Program-made: the position numbers and the translations under genes | From: Thermococci archaeon | GTDB lineage: Archaea > Hadarchaeota > B88-G9 | DNA: 9,138 nt | Direction: 5' to 3' | Assembly (NCBI GenBank): GCA_003660555.1 | Contig: QMUK01000048.1 | Location: 1 to 9,138, forward strand | Notes under the pieces: model-generated | What the model saw: the letters and a program-made list of their open reading frames with translations, nothing else | The model's database searches: none | Told to the model about the DNA's origin: nothing | Part shown: positions 1-6,643 of the stretch, piece by piece | Layout: every line of letters begins with the position of its first letter | Position numbering within the stretch: position 1 is the first letter of the stretch

Positions 1-909
1 GGGAATTCCCATCTCTGCTGCTAACTTCTCTATTTTCCATCTCTGGACCCCAGGACCTCCCATGGCTACTCCCACACCCTCGTTCACACTTCCCGTCTCT
101 TCTCCTTCTAGTTTCAAGGCCGCATCTACAGTTATTATTCTGGATATCTTTCCCTCTTTCTCTATTATCTTGTATATCGCCTTGTCTAATTTTCCGAGCC
201 TTCCTCCTGGTCCTTTCGGCTTTATCAGAAACACTTCCCTTCCATCTATGTTCTTCTTGTATATTATCTCCTCTTCCTCCTCTATTGGGTCTCCATCTAT
301 CATACTAGCCACAACTAACGGACCTACTCCATCTCCTATGGGTTTCCCTTCAGAAAATGCCTTAGTTCCTTTTAGCTGTCCCTCTGCTATCTTGACTATC
401 AGAGGAAGAACCATCTTTAGGATGAGAGCTATTTGGAAGTTCCCCGTTTTTCTAACTAGTTCTACGTTGTGTCTCACTATCTTGGCTATACTGTTCAGGG
501 CTATTACTCCCTTGAGGGTCATCATCACGTTGGATAACACTTCCTTGTTCGCCTTGGGCGCTATTTCCCTTGCTACTTCTCTGAATCTCTCTTCTCCGGA
601 TTCAAGTACGTGCTCTAATTTGTAAACTATCCCATAGGGGTCTAAGTCTATTGGTTGTATCATGAAGAAATCAGAGAACTTCTTCACGATCTCTTCTGCC
701 TTTTCTCTTATTCCTCCTTCTCTTTCGGCTAGTTTAACTGCTATCTCTCTGGCCTCCTTTACCATCTCCTCTAGTTTCCTAGTGGTGACTTCGAATTCTC
801 TCATGAGCATGAAGAAGTACATTTTCGGGAATATGAAGAAGAAAATTCCTAATGAGAGTATCCATATTATAGTCCTGTTTAGTTCACCTCCTTCCGGAAG
901 CAAAGTCAT
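1..909 (-). CDS. DUF1512 family membrane-anchored protein of unknown function (3' end outside window)
   Basis: This reverse-strand frame stays open for 303 codons to the window edge, so the C-terminus is missing. Residues about 14-37 form one hydrophobic segment (IIWILSLGIFFFIFPKMYFF), a probable N-terminal membrane anchor. A charged helical stretch follows (about 44-80, rich in E, K and R), then an alpha/beta-looking region with Gly-rich motifs: IGDGVGPLVVASM (residues about 191-203), KPKGPGGRLGKLDKA and, near the edge, GGPGVQRWKIEKLAAE. I recognise these as typical of the archaeal DUF1512 family, whose biochemical role is not known to me. The ATG at 909-907 is chosen because it is the first in-frame start that keeps the anchor. 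It overlaps trmJ by 26 nt and has only a G-run directly before it, while the strong Shine-Dalgarno at 884-891 lies inside the frame. TTG at 903-901 is an alternative. The family call is fairly secure, the start is not. Confidence 0.8.
   Translation of the reverse strand, partial: MTLLPEGGELNRTIIWILSLGIFFFIFPKMYFFMLMREFEVTTRKLEEMVKEAREIAVKLAEREGGIREKAEEIVKKFSDFFMIQPIDLDPYGIVYKLEHVLESGEERFREVAREIAPKANKEVLSNVMMTLKGVIALNSIAKIVRHNVELVRKTGNFQIALILKMVLPLIVKIAEGQLKGTKAFSEGKPIGDGVGPLVVASMIDGDPIEEEEEIIYKKNIDGREVFLIKPKGPGGRLGKLDKAIYKIIEKEGKISRIITVDAALKLEGEETGSVNEGVGVAMGGPGVQRWKIEKLAAEMGIP
884..891 (-). other. Perfect Shine-Dalgarno-like GGAGGTGA without an obvious matching start
   Basis: This is the strongest Shine-Dalgarno-like match in the window. 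Its TGA is the trmJ stop codon. No ATG, GTG or TTG in the DUF1512 frame lies 4-10 nt downstream. The first ATG (865-863) is 18 nt away and out of frame, opening only a 28-codon frame. It may serve re-initiation or an unusual DUF1512 start. Confidence 0.5.
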
Positions 910-1603
910 CCCCCCTTGCTATTCTCCTGAAGACTCCAGTGAGAACATGAGCTTCTCTCTTTGTCAGGAGACTCCTCCCGAGGAGTTGTGACATTACCCT
1001 AATTGCCCTTTCTTTTTTCTTTCCAGTGTATCCTATCCTCTCTAGGGAACTTCTGAAAAACTTTAGTATTCTATCCCTCTCCTCCCTAGTGGAAAGTCTC
1101 ACTCTCCTACTCGATTTCGATTTGAAGAGCTCATAGAATATTATAGCAGCAGCGTGAGACAAATTCAGAGAGGGATAATTCTCGCTCGTGGGTATTCTTA
1201 TTAATAAATCACATACTTCCAGTTCTTCTCTAGTCAATCCCGTGCTCTCTCTTCCAAACACAAGTGCCACTTCATCTTCTACTTCAGAAATGCTCTTGGA
1301 GATCTCCCATGGGAAAATTGTTCTCCTGAGGAGGTCTTCAGTGCCTCCCTCTTTCGCCGTGGTCCCGACTATTAAACTGTAATCGTGTCTCAGATCTGCT
1401 AAATCCAAACCGAGCATCTCCAAGCCACTTAGAACATCAGTGGCATGCATTGCTGTTACCATTGCTTTAGAGCCAATATCCACTTTAGGTTTAAGAAGGA
1501 TTAACTTCTCAAGAGAGAAGTTCTTCATTAGTCTAGCTATGAAACCTATGTTCTCCTCCACTTCTGGCTCTACCAATATTACATGTATGTTAGTGGAGCT
1601 CAA
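884..1603 (-). CDS. trmJ: TrmJ-like SPOUT (SpoU-class) RNA 2'-O-methyltransferase, probably tRNA position 32
   Basis: 239 residues. It carries the SpoU motifs in order: motif 1 ENIGFIARLMKNF (17-29), motif 2 VFGRESTGLTREEL (115-128) and motif 3 IPTSENYPSLNLSHAA (137-152). The motif 2/3 region forms the trefoil knot that binds S-adenosylmethionine. The C-terminal part (about 165-239, including the QLLGRSLLTKREAHVLTG stretch) is a helical extension like that of TrmJ rather than of TrmH or TrmL. Archaeal TrmJ methylates the ribose of C32 in the tRNA anticodon loop; assigning that target here is inference from family and length. The start is TTG at 1603-1601. It is the first possible one, because the preceding in-frame codon is a TAG. 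The start sits 14 nt inside the GTPase gene, five nt after a weak GGATGGGGA Shine-Dalgarno. Another SpoU member acting on rRNA cannot be ruled out. Confidence 0.85.
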   Translation of the reverse strand: MSSTNIHVILVEPEVEENIGFIARLMKNFSLEKLILLKPKVDIGSKAMVTAMHATDVLSGLEMLGLDLADLRHDYSLIVGTTAKEGGTEDLLRRTIFPWEISKSISEVEDEVALVFGRESTGLTREELEVCDLLIRIPTSENYPSLNLSHAAAIIFYELFKSKSSRRVRLSTREERDRILKFFRSSLERIGYTGKKKERAIRVMSQLLGRSLLTKREAHVLTGVFRRIARGDDFASGRR

Positions 1604-2735
1604 CTACGTCCCCATCCATTAGTACGTGGTCTCTACCAACGTGTTGTCCTGGATATTTGACTGAATTCCCCCAGACTCTAGCGAACCTCATGTTCCTTGC
1701 TATTTCAGAGTGAATTAGTTTAGCCACGTCCTCTACTGTAGCCCCCTTTCTCAGAACTACAGGAGGTCTTCTGATCTTTCCTCCAGGAGTTTTAGTGTAG
1801 ACCCTTATTAAGTTAAGCATTCCGAATATTTCTCTCTTAAGTCTTTCTAGATTCTCCTTGGTTTTAGCTGAAACTGCTATTATCTCGTCCTTTATGTTTC
1901 TCTCCAGCTTTCTCAGATTACGCTTGGACTCTGGCAAGTCCAATTTGTTTCCAACCAACCTACATCTTCTGTAGACTAGTCTCTCGTCCAAAGCCTCGGA
2001 TAGCTCCTCAAGGCTACACTTCTCGTTTATGACTACTAGGGCATTGTATACTCCGTATTCTCTTAAGAGGGATATGACTTCTGATTCGGTTGCTCTTATC
2101 TTGTTCAATCCTCTTATCTCTATGCCCCCGCTACCTCTCCTCTCTATTTTTATGTTGGGGGGATTCTCATTGAGCCTTATCCCAGATCTATTTAACTCCT
2201 CCATCAGAATGTGATATTGCTCCTCTGGATCATTTGAGAGATCTAGTACTAGCGTGATCCCGTCTGAATTTCTAGCTGCACTCAAAAGTGCTGGTCCCAT
2301 CCCCTTTCCCAAGCTTGCTCCTCTTATTATTCCTGGTATTTCCACGAGCTGTATTTGTACTTCATTGAATTCCATCATGCCTGGAGTTGGTTTCAGTGTC
2401 GTAAATGGATAATTCGCTATTTCCACTCTAGCGTTAGTTAGTGAGGAGAGTAATGTACTCTTACCACAGTTCGGCATGCCTAGAAGTGCAACTTGGGCTG
2501 CCCCCTCTTTTTTTACGTAAAATCTTTCTCCTCCTTTTTTTCCAGCCTTTTTTTCCATTTCCTCTTTTAATTTAGCCATTCTCCTCTTTAAAAGTGCTCT
2601 CAAGTTCTCAGTACCCTTGTGCTTTGGTACTATTCTGAGCATCTCCTCCAGAGCTTTCATCTTCTCCTCCGTGCTCCTAGCTGTTAGATATTTCTCCTCA
2701 GCTCTAAAGTACTCTGGAGGGAGATTCGCTGGCAA
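1590..2735 (-). CDS. Drg/Obg-family GTPase with C-terminal TGS domain
   Basis: 381 residues from the chosen start. The N-terminal helical region (about 10-65) contains the KHKGTENLRALLKRR stretch typical of Drg/Rbg GTPases. The G domain shows G1 GMPNCGKST (86-94), G2 PFTTLKPTPG (110-119), G3 VEIPG (131-135), G4 NKLD (263-266) and G5 SAK (289-291). Between G3 and G4 lies the long insertion usual for Drg proteins. Residues about 312-381 form a TGS domain ending in LMDGDVVELH. Eukaryotic Drg1/Drg2 bind translating ribosomes, so a ribosome-associated role is inferred. G3 has Glu132 where most relatives have Asp. The start is TTG at 2735-2733, placed 5 nt after GAGGTGA (2747-2741). The upstream in-frame GTG at 2744 is part of that Shine-Dalgarno and is unlikely to initiate. 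The gene follows the HemK-like gene by 15 nt. Confidence 0.88.
   Translation of the reverse strand: MPANLPPEYFRAEEKYLTARSTEEKMKALEEMLRIVPKHKGTENLRALLKRRMAKLKEEMEKKAGKKGGERFYVKKEGAAQVALLGMPNCGKSTLLSSLTNARVEIANYPFTTLKPTPGMMEFNEVQIQLVEIPGIIRGASLGKGMGPALLSAARNSDGITLVLDLSNDPEEQYHILMEELNRSGIRLNENPPNIKIERRGSGGIEIRGLNKIRATESEVISLLREYGVYNALVVINEKCSLEELSEALDERLVYRRCRLVGNKLDLPESKRNLRKLERNIKDEIIAVSAKTKENLERLKREIFGMLNLIRVYTKTPGGKIRRPPVVLRKGATVEDVAKLIHSEIARNMRFARVWGNSVKYPGQHVGRDHVLMDGDVVELH
1609..1617 (-). promoter_or_regulatory. Weak Shine-Dalgarno of trmJ
   Basis: GGATGGGGA resembles GGAGGTGA imperfectly and ends five nt before TTG at 1603, the same spacing seen at srp54, rpl21e and the GTPase gene. Confidence 0.4.
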
Positions 2736-2740
2736 TGATC

Positions 2741-2747
2741 TCACCTC
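2741..2747 (-). promoter_or_regulatory. Shine-Dalgarno of the Drg-like GTPase gene (decides a TTG start)
   Basis: GAGGTGA lies in the 15 nt gap after the HemK-like gene, five nt before TTG at 2735. It contains the alternative GTG at 2744, which is therefore unlikely to be the initiator. Confidence 0.75.
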
Positions 2748-2750
2748 TTT

Positions 2751-3326
2751 TCACTTTACTTCGACTAGGAATATCCTTTCAAAGAAGTAAGATTCCTCTT
2801 TTAAGATTTTGACCTCTCCCACTTCACGAAAGAGTTCTAAAGCTTTCTCGACTGGAGTGAGAGATGAGACTATAAATCTACTCCTCTCAATCATCCCCAT
2901 GGCCATCATTTCCGAGAGAGATTGATACAAGCCTAGGGGATTCTCAGTGCTCCACATGAATTCCTCCTCTGGCTCCCAGTCCTCTTTAGGTAAATAGGGA
3001 GGGTTCATCAGTGCCAGATCAAAAATTCTTTCCTCTTCTTCTTTTTTTATCGAATTGAGAGTGCCAAGAAATGTCTTTACTTTCTCTTCTACACCATATG
3101 CCACGGAGTTCAGCCAAGTATTCGCTATTGCTAGGGGATTTGGATCTAGAGCTACTACCTCCTCCGCCTTCCTGGCTGCAGTTACGGATTGAATTCCACA
3201 ACCAGCGCCTACGTCCAGTACTACTTCGCCGGGCTTAACCCCTTGGTTTTCCGCTAGCAATATGCTGTCTTCCGCTGGTGGATAGACTCCCTCCAAAACT
3301 ACGAAGCCCATCTCTATTGAGAACAC
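2751..3326 (-). CDS. HemK/PrmC-related (Mtq2-like) N5-glutamine methyltransferase
   Basis: 191 residues forming a class I SAM-dependent methyltransferase without the N-terminal substrate domain of bacterial PrmC, the form found in archaea and in eukaryotic Mtq2. An N-terminal YPPAEDSILL motif (15-24) precedes SAM motif I VLDVGAGCG (36-44), the acidic loop ALDPNPLAI (59-67) and the catalytic NPPY tetrapeptide (108-111), which marks methylation of an amide or amino nitrogen. The likely substrate is the GGQ glutamine of release factor aRF1, usually with Trm112 as activator. This is inference; a Trm112-like gene is not in the window. The start is GTG at 3326-3324, supported by GAGGTGG (3339-3333) with 6 nt spacing. 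An ATG at 3311 would give 186 residues. The gene overlaps the 3' end of ksgA by 92 nt, the longest overlap here. Confidence 0.87.
   Translation of the reverse strand: MFSIEMGFVVLEGVYPPAEDSILLAENQGVKPGEVVLDVGAGCGIQSVTAARKAEEVVALDPNPLAIANTWLNSVAYGVEEKVKTFLGTLNSIKKEEEERIFDLALMNPPYLPKEDWEPEEEFMWSTENPLGLYQSLSEMMAMGMIERSRFIVSSLTPVEKALELFREVGEVKILKEESYFFERIFLVEVK
3235..3326 (-). other. 92-nt out-of-frame coding overlap between ksgA and the HemK-like gene
   Basis: Both frames are open through this stretch. The HemK-like frame carries the conserved YPPAEDS motif. The ksgA frame gives a low-complexity tail (Gly, Ser, Arg) beyond the usual end of the KsgA fold. The conserved constraint thus appears to lie on the HemK-like frame. 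Confidence 0.7.
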
Positions 3327-4101
3327 TAGCTACCACCTCTGATATTTCTCTAACTTCATCTAAGGTTAAAGAATACACTTTCCTGTGTGATAGAGGTCCT
3401 ATTTCCCCTATAATTCTCTCTACTTCACTTTTTCCTACATCAAAAACTATTGGAAGCGACTTTTCAAAGCTATTTTTAACTTTCTTTCCTCTGTGAATGA
3501 ATAGGGCCTTAACTACATCTAAAAAGACGTCTTTGTTTTCTACTAGGGGTTTATTTCTCCTAGTTATTCTCACTAGAGATATCTCCACTTTAGGCGGCGG
3601 GGAGAAGCACTCCCTAGGAACTTCACCGAGAATTTCCACTTTCGCTAATGCTTTAGTAGCTAGAGTTAGTCTTCCATACTCCCTACTTCCGGGTTCGGCT
3701 GTTAATCTATGGGCGAATTCCCTCTGAAGGGTAATCACTCCTTCTTCAATGCCCTCTTCTAAGAACTTGAATATCAATCCGGAAGATATCGAGAAAGGAG
3801 GGTTGGAAACCAGTTTATCTACCTCGGGAAAGTCTATTTTAAGGGCGTCTCCCTCTATGAGGACTAAGTTCTTCCATGGTCTTCTTCTCAAATATCTGAA
3901 AAGTCTCTTGTCCTTCTCTACTGCATATACTAGTTCGGAGCTGTAACAGAGGAATTTGGTTAAAGTCCCATATCCTGGACCTATTTCCAGAACTCTCTCC
4001 CTTCCTCTCAGCTTGGCCATCCTTACTATCTCAGCTGCAATGCCTTCATCAACTAGGAAGTGTTGGCCTAGGGCTCTTCTCCTTCTGCTAGTACCTCTCA
4101 T
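3235..4101 (-). CDS. ksgA: KsgA/Dim1 16S rRNA adenine N6-dimethyltransferase
   Basis: 288 residues. This enzyme dimethylates the two adjacent adenosines in the 3'-terminal hairpin of 16S rRNA during small-subunit maturation. The signature LGQHFLVD opens the fold (11-18), followed by SAM motif I VLEIGPGYG (37-45), motif II VEKD (61-64), the motif with EGDALKIDFPEVD (83-95) and catalytic NPPF (100-103, bacterial KsgA has NLPY). The QREFAHRLTAEPGSREYGRLT region (126-146) and the SPPPKVEISLV segment (167-177) are family hallmarks, and a helical C-terminal domain follows. The family core ends near residue 265. The last ~23 residues are translated from DNA that also encodes the N-terminus of the next methyltransferase and look non-conserved. 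The start ATG at 4101-4099 overlaps DUF655 by 14 nt and lacks a clear upstream Shine-Dalgarno. Confidence 0.95.
   Translation of the reverse strand: MRGTSRRRRALGQHFLVDEGIAAEIVRMAKLRGRERVLEIGPGYGTLTKFLCYSSELVYAVEKDKRLFRYLRRRPWKNLVLIEGDALKIDFPEVDKLVSNPPFSISSGLIFKFLEEGIEEGVITLQREFAHRLTAEPGSREYGRLTLATKALAKVEILGEVPRECFSPPPKVEISLVRITRRNKPLVENKDVFLDVVKALFIHRGKKVKNSFEKSLPIVFDVGKSEVERIIGEIGPLSHRKVYSLTLDEVREISEVVASVLNRDGLRSFGGSLSTSGRQHIASGKPRG
3333..3339 (-). promoter_or_regulatory. Shine-Dalgarno of the HemK-like gene (favours a GTG start)
   Basis: GAGGTGG within the ksgA coding sequence is followed by a 6 nt spacer and GTG at 3326. The nearby ATG at 3311 has no comparable motif at normal spacing. 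Confidence 0.65.
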
Positions 4102-4696
4102 CTCTACCCATTGTCCTAACGAATATCCTATATTTATCTTTTCCTTGGAGCTCCATTACTATTCTCTCAGCTATCATTTTCTTTGGGTCTGAGAGATTTG
4201 GGACTCTGCTCGATAGATCGTCAAAGCTCTTAAATGGTCCTTTTTTCCTTTCCTCTATTATCTTCCACATCTTCTTCTTCCCTATTCCCGGGAGCAATTC
4301 CAGTTGGTGGAACCTCGTGGTTATCGGTCCCGCTTCATTGAAAAACCGAAGGAATTTATCTTCATTCTCTGAAACTATCTCCTCTAGGACATACGGAAGT
4401 TCAAATTTCGCATTAGAGGACAATTCTTCGTAGGATATTCTTCTCTTAACCTTGTCTACCTTCTCCCTTCTCTCCCTATCTCTTCCTATGTATAGTCTAT
4501 CGTGTGGAAGAACTCTAGCTCCACTCTTGGGTGATAACTCCAAAAGAGTGAAATACTTTTCTCCTATTACTTGAATAATCGGTTCTCTTCTGTAGAATGG
4601 GGTGTTTTCATCCAGATGGCCCTCTGGCAAATAGTCCAATACTCTAACGTACTCTTCGTATCTTCTCTCTTGGCCAGAGGGCCTTTTCCTATACAT
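4088..4696 (-). CDS. DUF655 family protein with OB-like N-terminus and helix-hairpin-helix C-terminus
   Basis: 202 residues of a family conserved across archaea and usually found between rpo4 and ksgA, as here. Residues about 14-72 (VRVLDYLPEG through VLPHDRLYIG) look like a small beta-barrel, possibly OB/S1-like. Residues about 85-120 are helical. The C-terminus contains a helix-hairpin-helix nucleic-acid-binding motif, QLELLPGIGKKKMWKIIEER (131-150), with a second hairpin-like part around 157-185. This suggests binding of RNA or DNA, and the position next to ksgA favours rRNA or tRNA. That is inference only, and no enzymatic motif is visible. The start ATG at 4696-4694 lies six nt after rpo4 ends, and GAGTTGA (4709-4703, overlapping the rpo4 stop) is a one-mismatch Shine-Dalgarno with 6 nt spacing. 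Confidence 0.85.
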   Translation of the reverse strand: MYRKRPSGQERRYEEYVRVLDYLPEGHLDENTPFYRREPIIQVIGEKYFTLLELSPKSGARVLPHDRLYIGRDRERREKVDKVKRRISYEELSSNAKFELPYVLEEIVSENEDKFLRFFNEAGPITTRFHQLELLPGIGKKKMWKIIEERKKGPFKSFDDLSSRVPNLSDPKKMIAERIVMELQGKDKYRIFVRTMGRDERY

Positions 4697-4702
4697 TTCA
4701 TA

Positions 4703-4709
4703 TCAACTC
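4703..4709 (-). promoter_or_regulatory. Probable Shine-Dalgarno of the DUF655 gene
   Basis: GAGTTGA, one mismatch from GAGGTGA, contains the rpo4 stop codon and is followed by a 6 nt spacer and ATG. Confidence 0.5.
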
Positions 4710-5041
4710 TTGTACTTCTCAACCAACTCGAGTATCTCCTTGAGTTTTCCTTGATCTGTTGCAATCCTATCCCCCATGAGTATTGTTCTCAGTTCTTCTT
4801 GGCTTCCAGGAAGTATATCTACTATTTTAACGGCTTTCCATTCGTCAATGCCCAGAGACTTAAGCTCCTGTAACAACTCCCTGCCCTTGTCCAGGGGAAG
4901 CTTAGAGAATTTCCTCAAATAGTCTAGGGCAAACCTTTGTTCAAACACTTTTATCTCCTTATTCCTATCTCTCTCCTCTAGAACCTCAAGTACCTCTGAT
5001 AGCAAGAGAGGCCTACTCTCCTCGATTCTTTTCCCTATCAT
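4703..5041 (-). CDS. rpo4: DNA-directed RNA polymerase subunit Rpo4 (RpoF, Rpb4 homologue)
   Basis: 112 residues. Rpo4 pairs with Rpo7 to form the stalk of archaeal RNA polymerase, which helps open the promoter and binds emerging RNA. The N-terminal section (about 1-30) contains [14 protein letters not shown], the strand/helix that packs on Rpo7. The C-terminal part (about 35-112) is the helical HRDC-like domain, including [13 protein letters not shown] and the characteristic [17 protein letters not shown] (72-88). Length fits the family (about 105-120). The rpo7 gene is not in the window. The start ATG overlaps the rpl21e stop in an ATGA arrangement, and AGGGTGG (5052-5046) is a good Shine-Dalgarno with a 4 nt spacer. 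Location directly after rpl21e is the standard archaeal order and supports the call. Confidence 0.92.
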   Translation of the reverse strand: MIGKRIEESRPLLLSEVLEVLEERDRNKEIKVFEQRFALDYLRKFSKLPLDKGRELLQELKSLGIDEWKAVKIVDILPGSQEELRTILMGDRIATDQGKLKEILELVEKYKS

Positions 5042-5331
5042 TGGACCACCCTGAGGTGCTCAGGTCTGGCAAATATCTTCTTTCTTTTATTTCCATCGTA
5101 TATCTCTATTATGTATGCCCTACCTCTTTTCCCTATTACTTTTCCGGTTCTGCCATGAAATCTCGGATGTGGTTGTCCTTTGTGAATACTGGGGTCTATG
5201 ACTATTGCCACTCTGTCTCCTACAGAGTGCTCCCTCATTATTCTAGATAACGGCATCATTCCCCTCTCTCTCACATTCTTCCTGAGTTTTTTCCTGGTTT
5301 TACTTCTGAATCCCTTAGATCTCTCAACCAA
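5038..5331 (-). CDS. rpl21e: 50S ribosomal protein L21e
   Basis: 97 residues from the chosen start, matching the usual length of archaeal eL21 (about 95-100). It shows the family N-terminus [14 protein letters not shown] (5-18), then an SH3-like barrel with [16 protein letters not shown] and the diagnostic [13 protein letters not shown] (55-67). It is very basic, as expected for an rRNA-binding protein. The start is assigned to TTG at 5331-5329, giving [10 protein letters not shown], which resembles known eL21 N-termini. GAGGGTGA (5344-5337) lies five nt upstream. The in-frame GTG at 5340, three codons earlier, overlaps this Shine-Dalgarno and would add residues not typical of the family. The gene follows the pus10 stop by a single nucleotide and overlaps rpo4 by 4 nt. 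Confidence 0.95.
   Translation of the reverse strand: MVERSKGFRSKTRKKLRKNVRERGMMPLSRIMREHSVGDRVAIVIDPSIHKGQPHPRFHGRTGKVIGKRGRAYIIEIYDGNKRKKIFARPEHLRVVQ
5046..5052 (-). promoter_or_regulatory. Shine-Dalgarno of rpo4
   Basis: AGGGTGG sits inside the last codons of rpl21e, four nt before the rpo4 ATG. With the ATGA stop/start overlap it implies coupled translation of L21e and Rpo4. Confidence 0.65.
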
Positions 5332-5332
5332 C

Positions 5333-6643
5333 TCACTCACCCTCTAACTCTATGTCCAATACGTCTAGTTCAAGACATTCAGCCTTTGAACCCAACACTT
5401 CGGTGAAACTAGGTGTTGTTCTTCCATTGTCCCCTGATACCAACTCCTTTACGTATAGTCCACCTTCACAGTATATTTCAGCTTCCCCAACGTTTCCTTT
5501 CACTTCCTTAATAACTATTTCGTAGACCTCTCTTTCCCTAAATTTGTCTGCTCTTCTGTGTAATACCCTGGTAGGGGTCCTCTGTAGTATTCTTCCTTTC
5601 AAATTCTCTAACTTCTCCAGATCCTCTTCCTTTATCTCTCTATCCAGTTTAAATACGACTCTATATCTTTTTCTTCCTCTCTTCTCCTTTATCTTCTTTA
5701 CCTCTGATTTACTGGAAAACCTTAGGCCCAGAACCTCTACTTTTCCCTTAGACTCTGAATTTATTCTCTTCTCCAACTCTCCCAAGTTTATTTTTCTGAG
5801 CTTTGGCTTCTTTATTTCTAAGATGAACGGTCTCCCACTTCCCAACGTTCTGACATCTATATCCTCCCTTCCAGCTCCATGGAGCTTTACCTCCTTTCCT
5901 TTCGTCATTTCGAGTGCGGGTTTTCCTATCAATTCTTCTACAGACTCGGGGTATTGCTTACCTGTCCATCCACAGAGCTCGCATCCCCTTCCCTTGCAAT
6001 TACTACACGGCCACCTGGTCTGAGGTATACCTCTTTTGAGCTTCCGATATCTCCCATATATATAGAGAGGATTTATTTGGACCTCTATATCAGATAGGCC
6101 GACGATGAATACAATGTCTGGGTTTTCTCTATCTATTCCCTTCCCAGATATTCTCTCTATTTCTTTTCCTATCTCTCTGCTAATCTCGGACTTAATCGAC
6201 TCCGAAAATTTAAGAGAGAATTTCCTAGATAGTTCTTCCTCCTTATTTAGGACTTCCTCCGTGACCTTGGCACCAACTAGGAAAGTATGGAATTCGTAAT
6301 CCTTTACTCTATTCAAACACTTCTTAGCTATCTCTCTCGTTCTAGATAAGAAATTATTGCAAAGGAAACACTTCTCGAACGGTCTTACCTCGATGCCCAT
6401 CTTCTGAAGAGACTCCACTGCCGGGATGTGTGCTCCATTATAGGCTAAAAACGAGAGAATCTCTATTGCCTCTTCCGGATCCTCATCCATTCTGGAATGT
6501 GCCTCCATGGCTAAAGAGAGCTTAATTGCATGTCCTCTCTCGCTGTTACTTAAGCCTGTAAGTAAATTTCCGAATTGTCTCCCTAAACAAGAGTCGCAAA
6601 GGGGGTACTCCCTTAGGATTGCCTCCGCTAGTTTGAGAATCAA
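5333..6643 (-). CDS. pus10: tRNA pseudouridine synthase Pus10
   Basis: 436 residues. Archaeal Pus10 makes pseudouridine at tRNA positions 54 and 55 in the T-loop. The N-terminal domain begins [12 protein letters not shown] with Cys16 and Cys19, and [10 protein letters not shown] supplies Cys92 and Cys95. Together these would form the zinc site known in human PUS10. A THUMP-like part follows, ending in [20 protein letters not shown], with Cys213/216/221/224. The catalytic domain contains [19 protein letters not shown] (255-273), where Asp261 of GRED is the probable catalytic aspartate by analogy with GRTD of TruA. Residues 352-365 ([14 protein letters not shown]) and the C-terminal [19 protein letters not shown] stretch (391-409) are also family hallmarks. 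The start TTG at 6643-6641 overlaps the srp54 stop by 4 nt and gives the N-terminus expected for archaeal members. Confidence 0.95.
   Translation of the reverse strand: MILKLAEAILREYPLCDSCLGRQFGNLLTGLSNSERGHAIKLSLAMEAHSRMDEDPEEAIEILSFLAYNGAHIPAVESLQKMGIEVRPFEKCFLCNNFLSRTREIAKKCLNRVKDYEFHTFLVGAKVTEEVLNKEEELSRKFSLKFSESIKSEISREIGKEIERISGKGIDRENPDIVFIVGLSDIEVQINPLYIYGRYRKLKRGIPQTRWPCSNCKGRGCELCGWTGKQYPESVEELIGKPALEMTKGKEVKLHGAGREDIDVRTLGSGRPFILEIKKPKLRKINLGELEKRINSESKGKVEVLGLRFSSKSEVKKIKEKRGRKRYRVVFKLDREIKEEDLEKLENLKGRILQRTPTRVLHRRADKFREREVYEIVIKEVKGNVGEAEIYCEGGLYVKELVSGDNGRTTPSFTEVLGSKAECLELDVLDIELEGE
5337..5344 (-). promoter_or_regulatory. Shine-Dalgarno of rpl21e (decides a TTG start)
   Basis: GAGGGTGA lies five nt before TTG at 5331 and overlaps the alternative GTG start at 5340. 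Conserved eL21 N-termini of the type M-V-x-x-S-K-G-F-R-S support the TTG. Confidence 0.75.

Noticed and set aside
1-10. GGGAATTCCC palindrome at the window edge
   Set aside because: It is a 10-nt coding palindrome (Gly-Ile-Pro codons of DUF1512) with an EcoRI site. No repeat copy or other structure was seen nearby.
62-625. Plus-strand open frame of 187 codons
   Set aside because: It is antisense to the DUF1512 gene, and its Ser/Pro/Ile/Leu-rich composition simply reflects the pyrimidine-rich strand. It has no recognisable domain and no Shine-Dalgarno.
2508-2557. T-runs on the plus strand that could be terminators
   Set aside because: On the transcribed strand they are A-runs encoding Lys-rich linker residues of the GTPase. 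They would only act on a plus-strand transcript, for which there is no gene.
3019-3201. Second minus-strand frame of 60 codons inside the HemK-like gene
   Set aside because: It is out of frame with the gene containing the NPPY and SAM motifs, and its low-complexity Ser/Gly/Arg composition shows no conserved feature.
5544-6023. Plus-strand open frame of 159 codons with hydrophobic stretches that mimic membrane segments
   Set aside because: It lies entirely opposite pus10, whose frame has clear conserved motifs. The Phe/Leu/Ser runs are the complement of Lys/Glu/Arg codons.
6054-6064. TATATATA-like stretch that could be an archaeal TATA box
   Set aside because: It encodes Leu-Tyr-Ile-Tyr inside pus10 and lies about 700 nt from the next gene start, with no purine-rich BRE that I could confirm.
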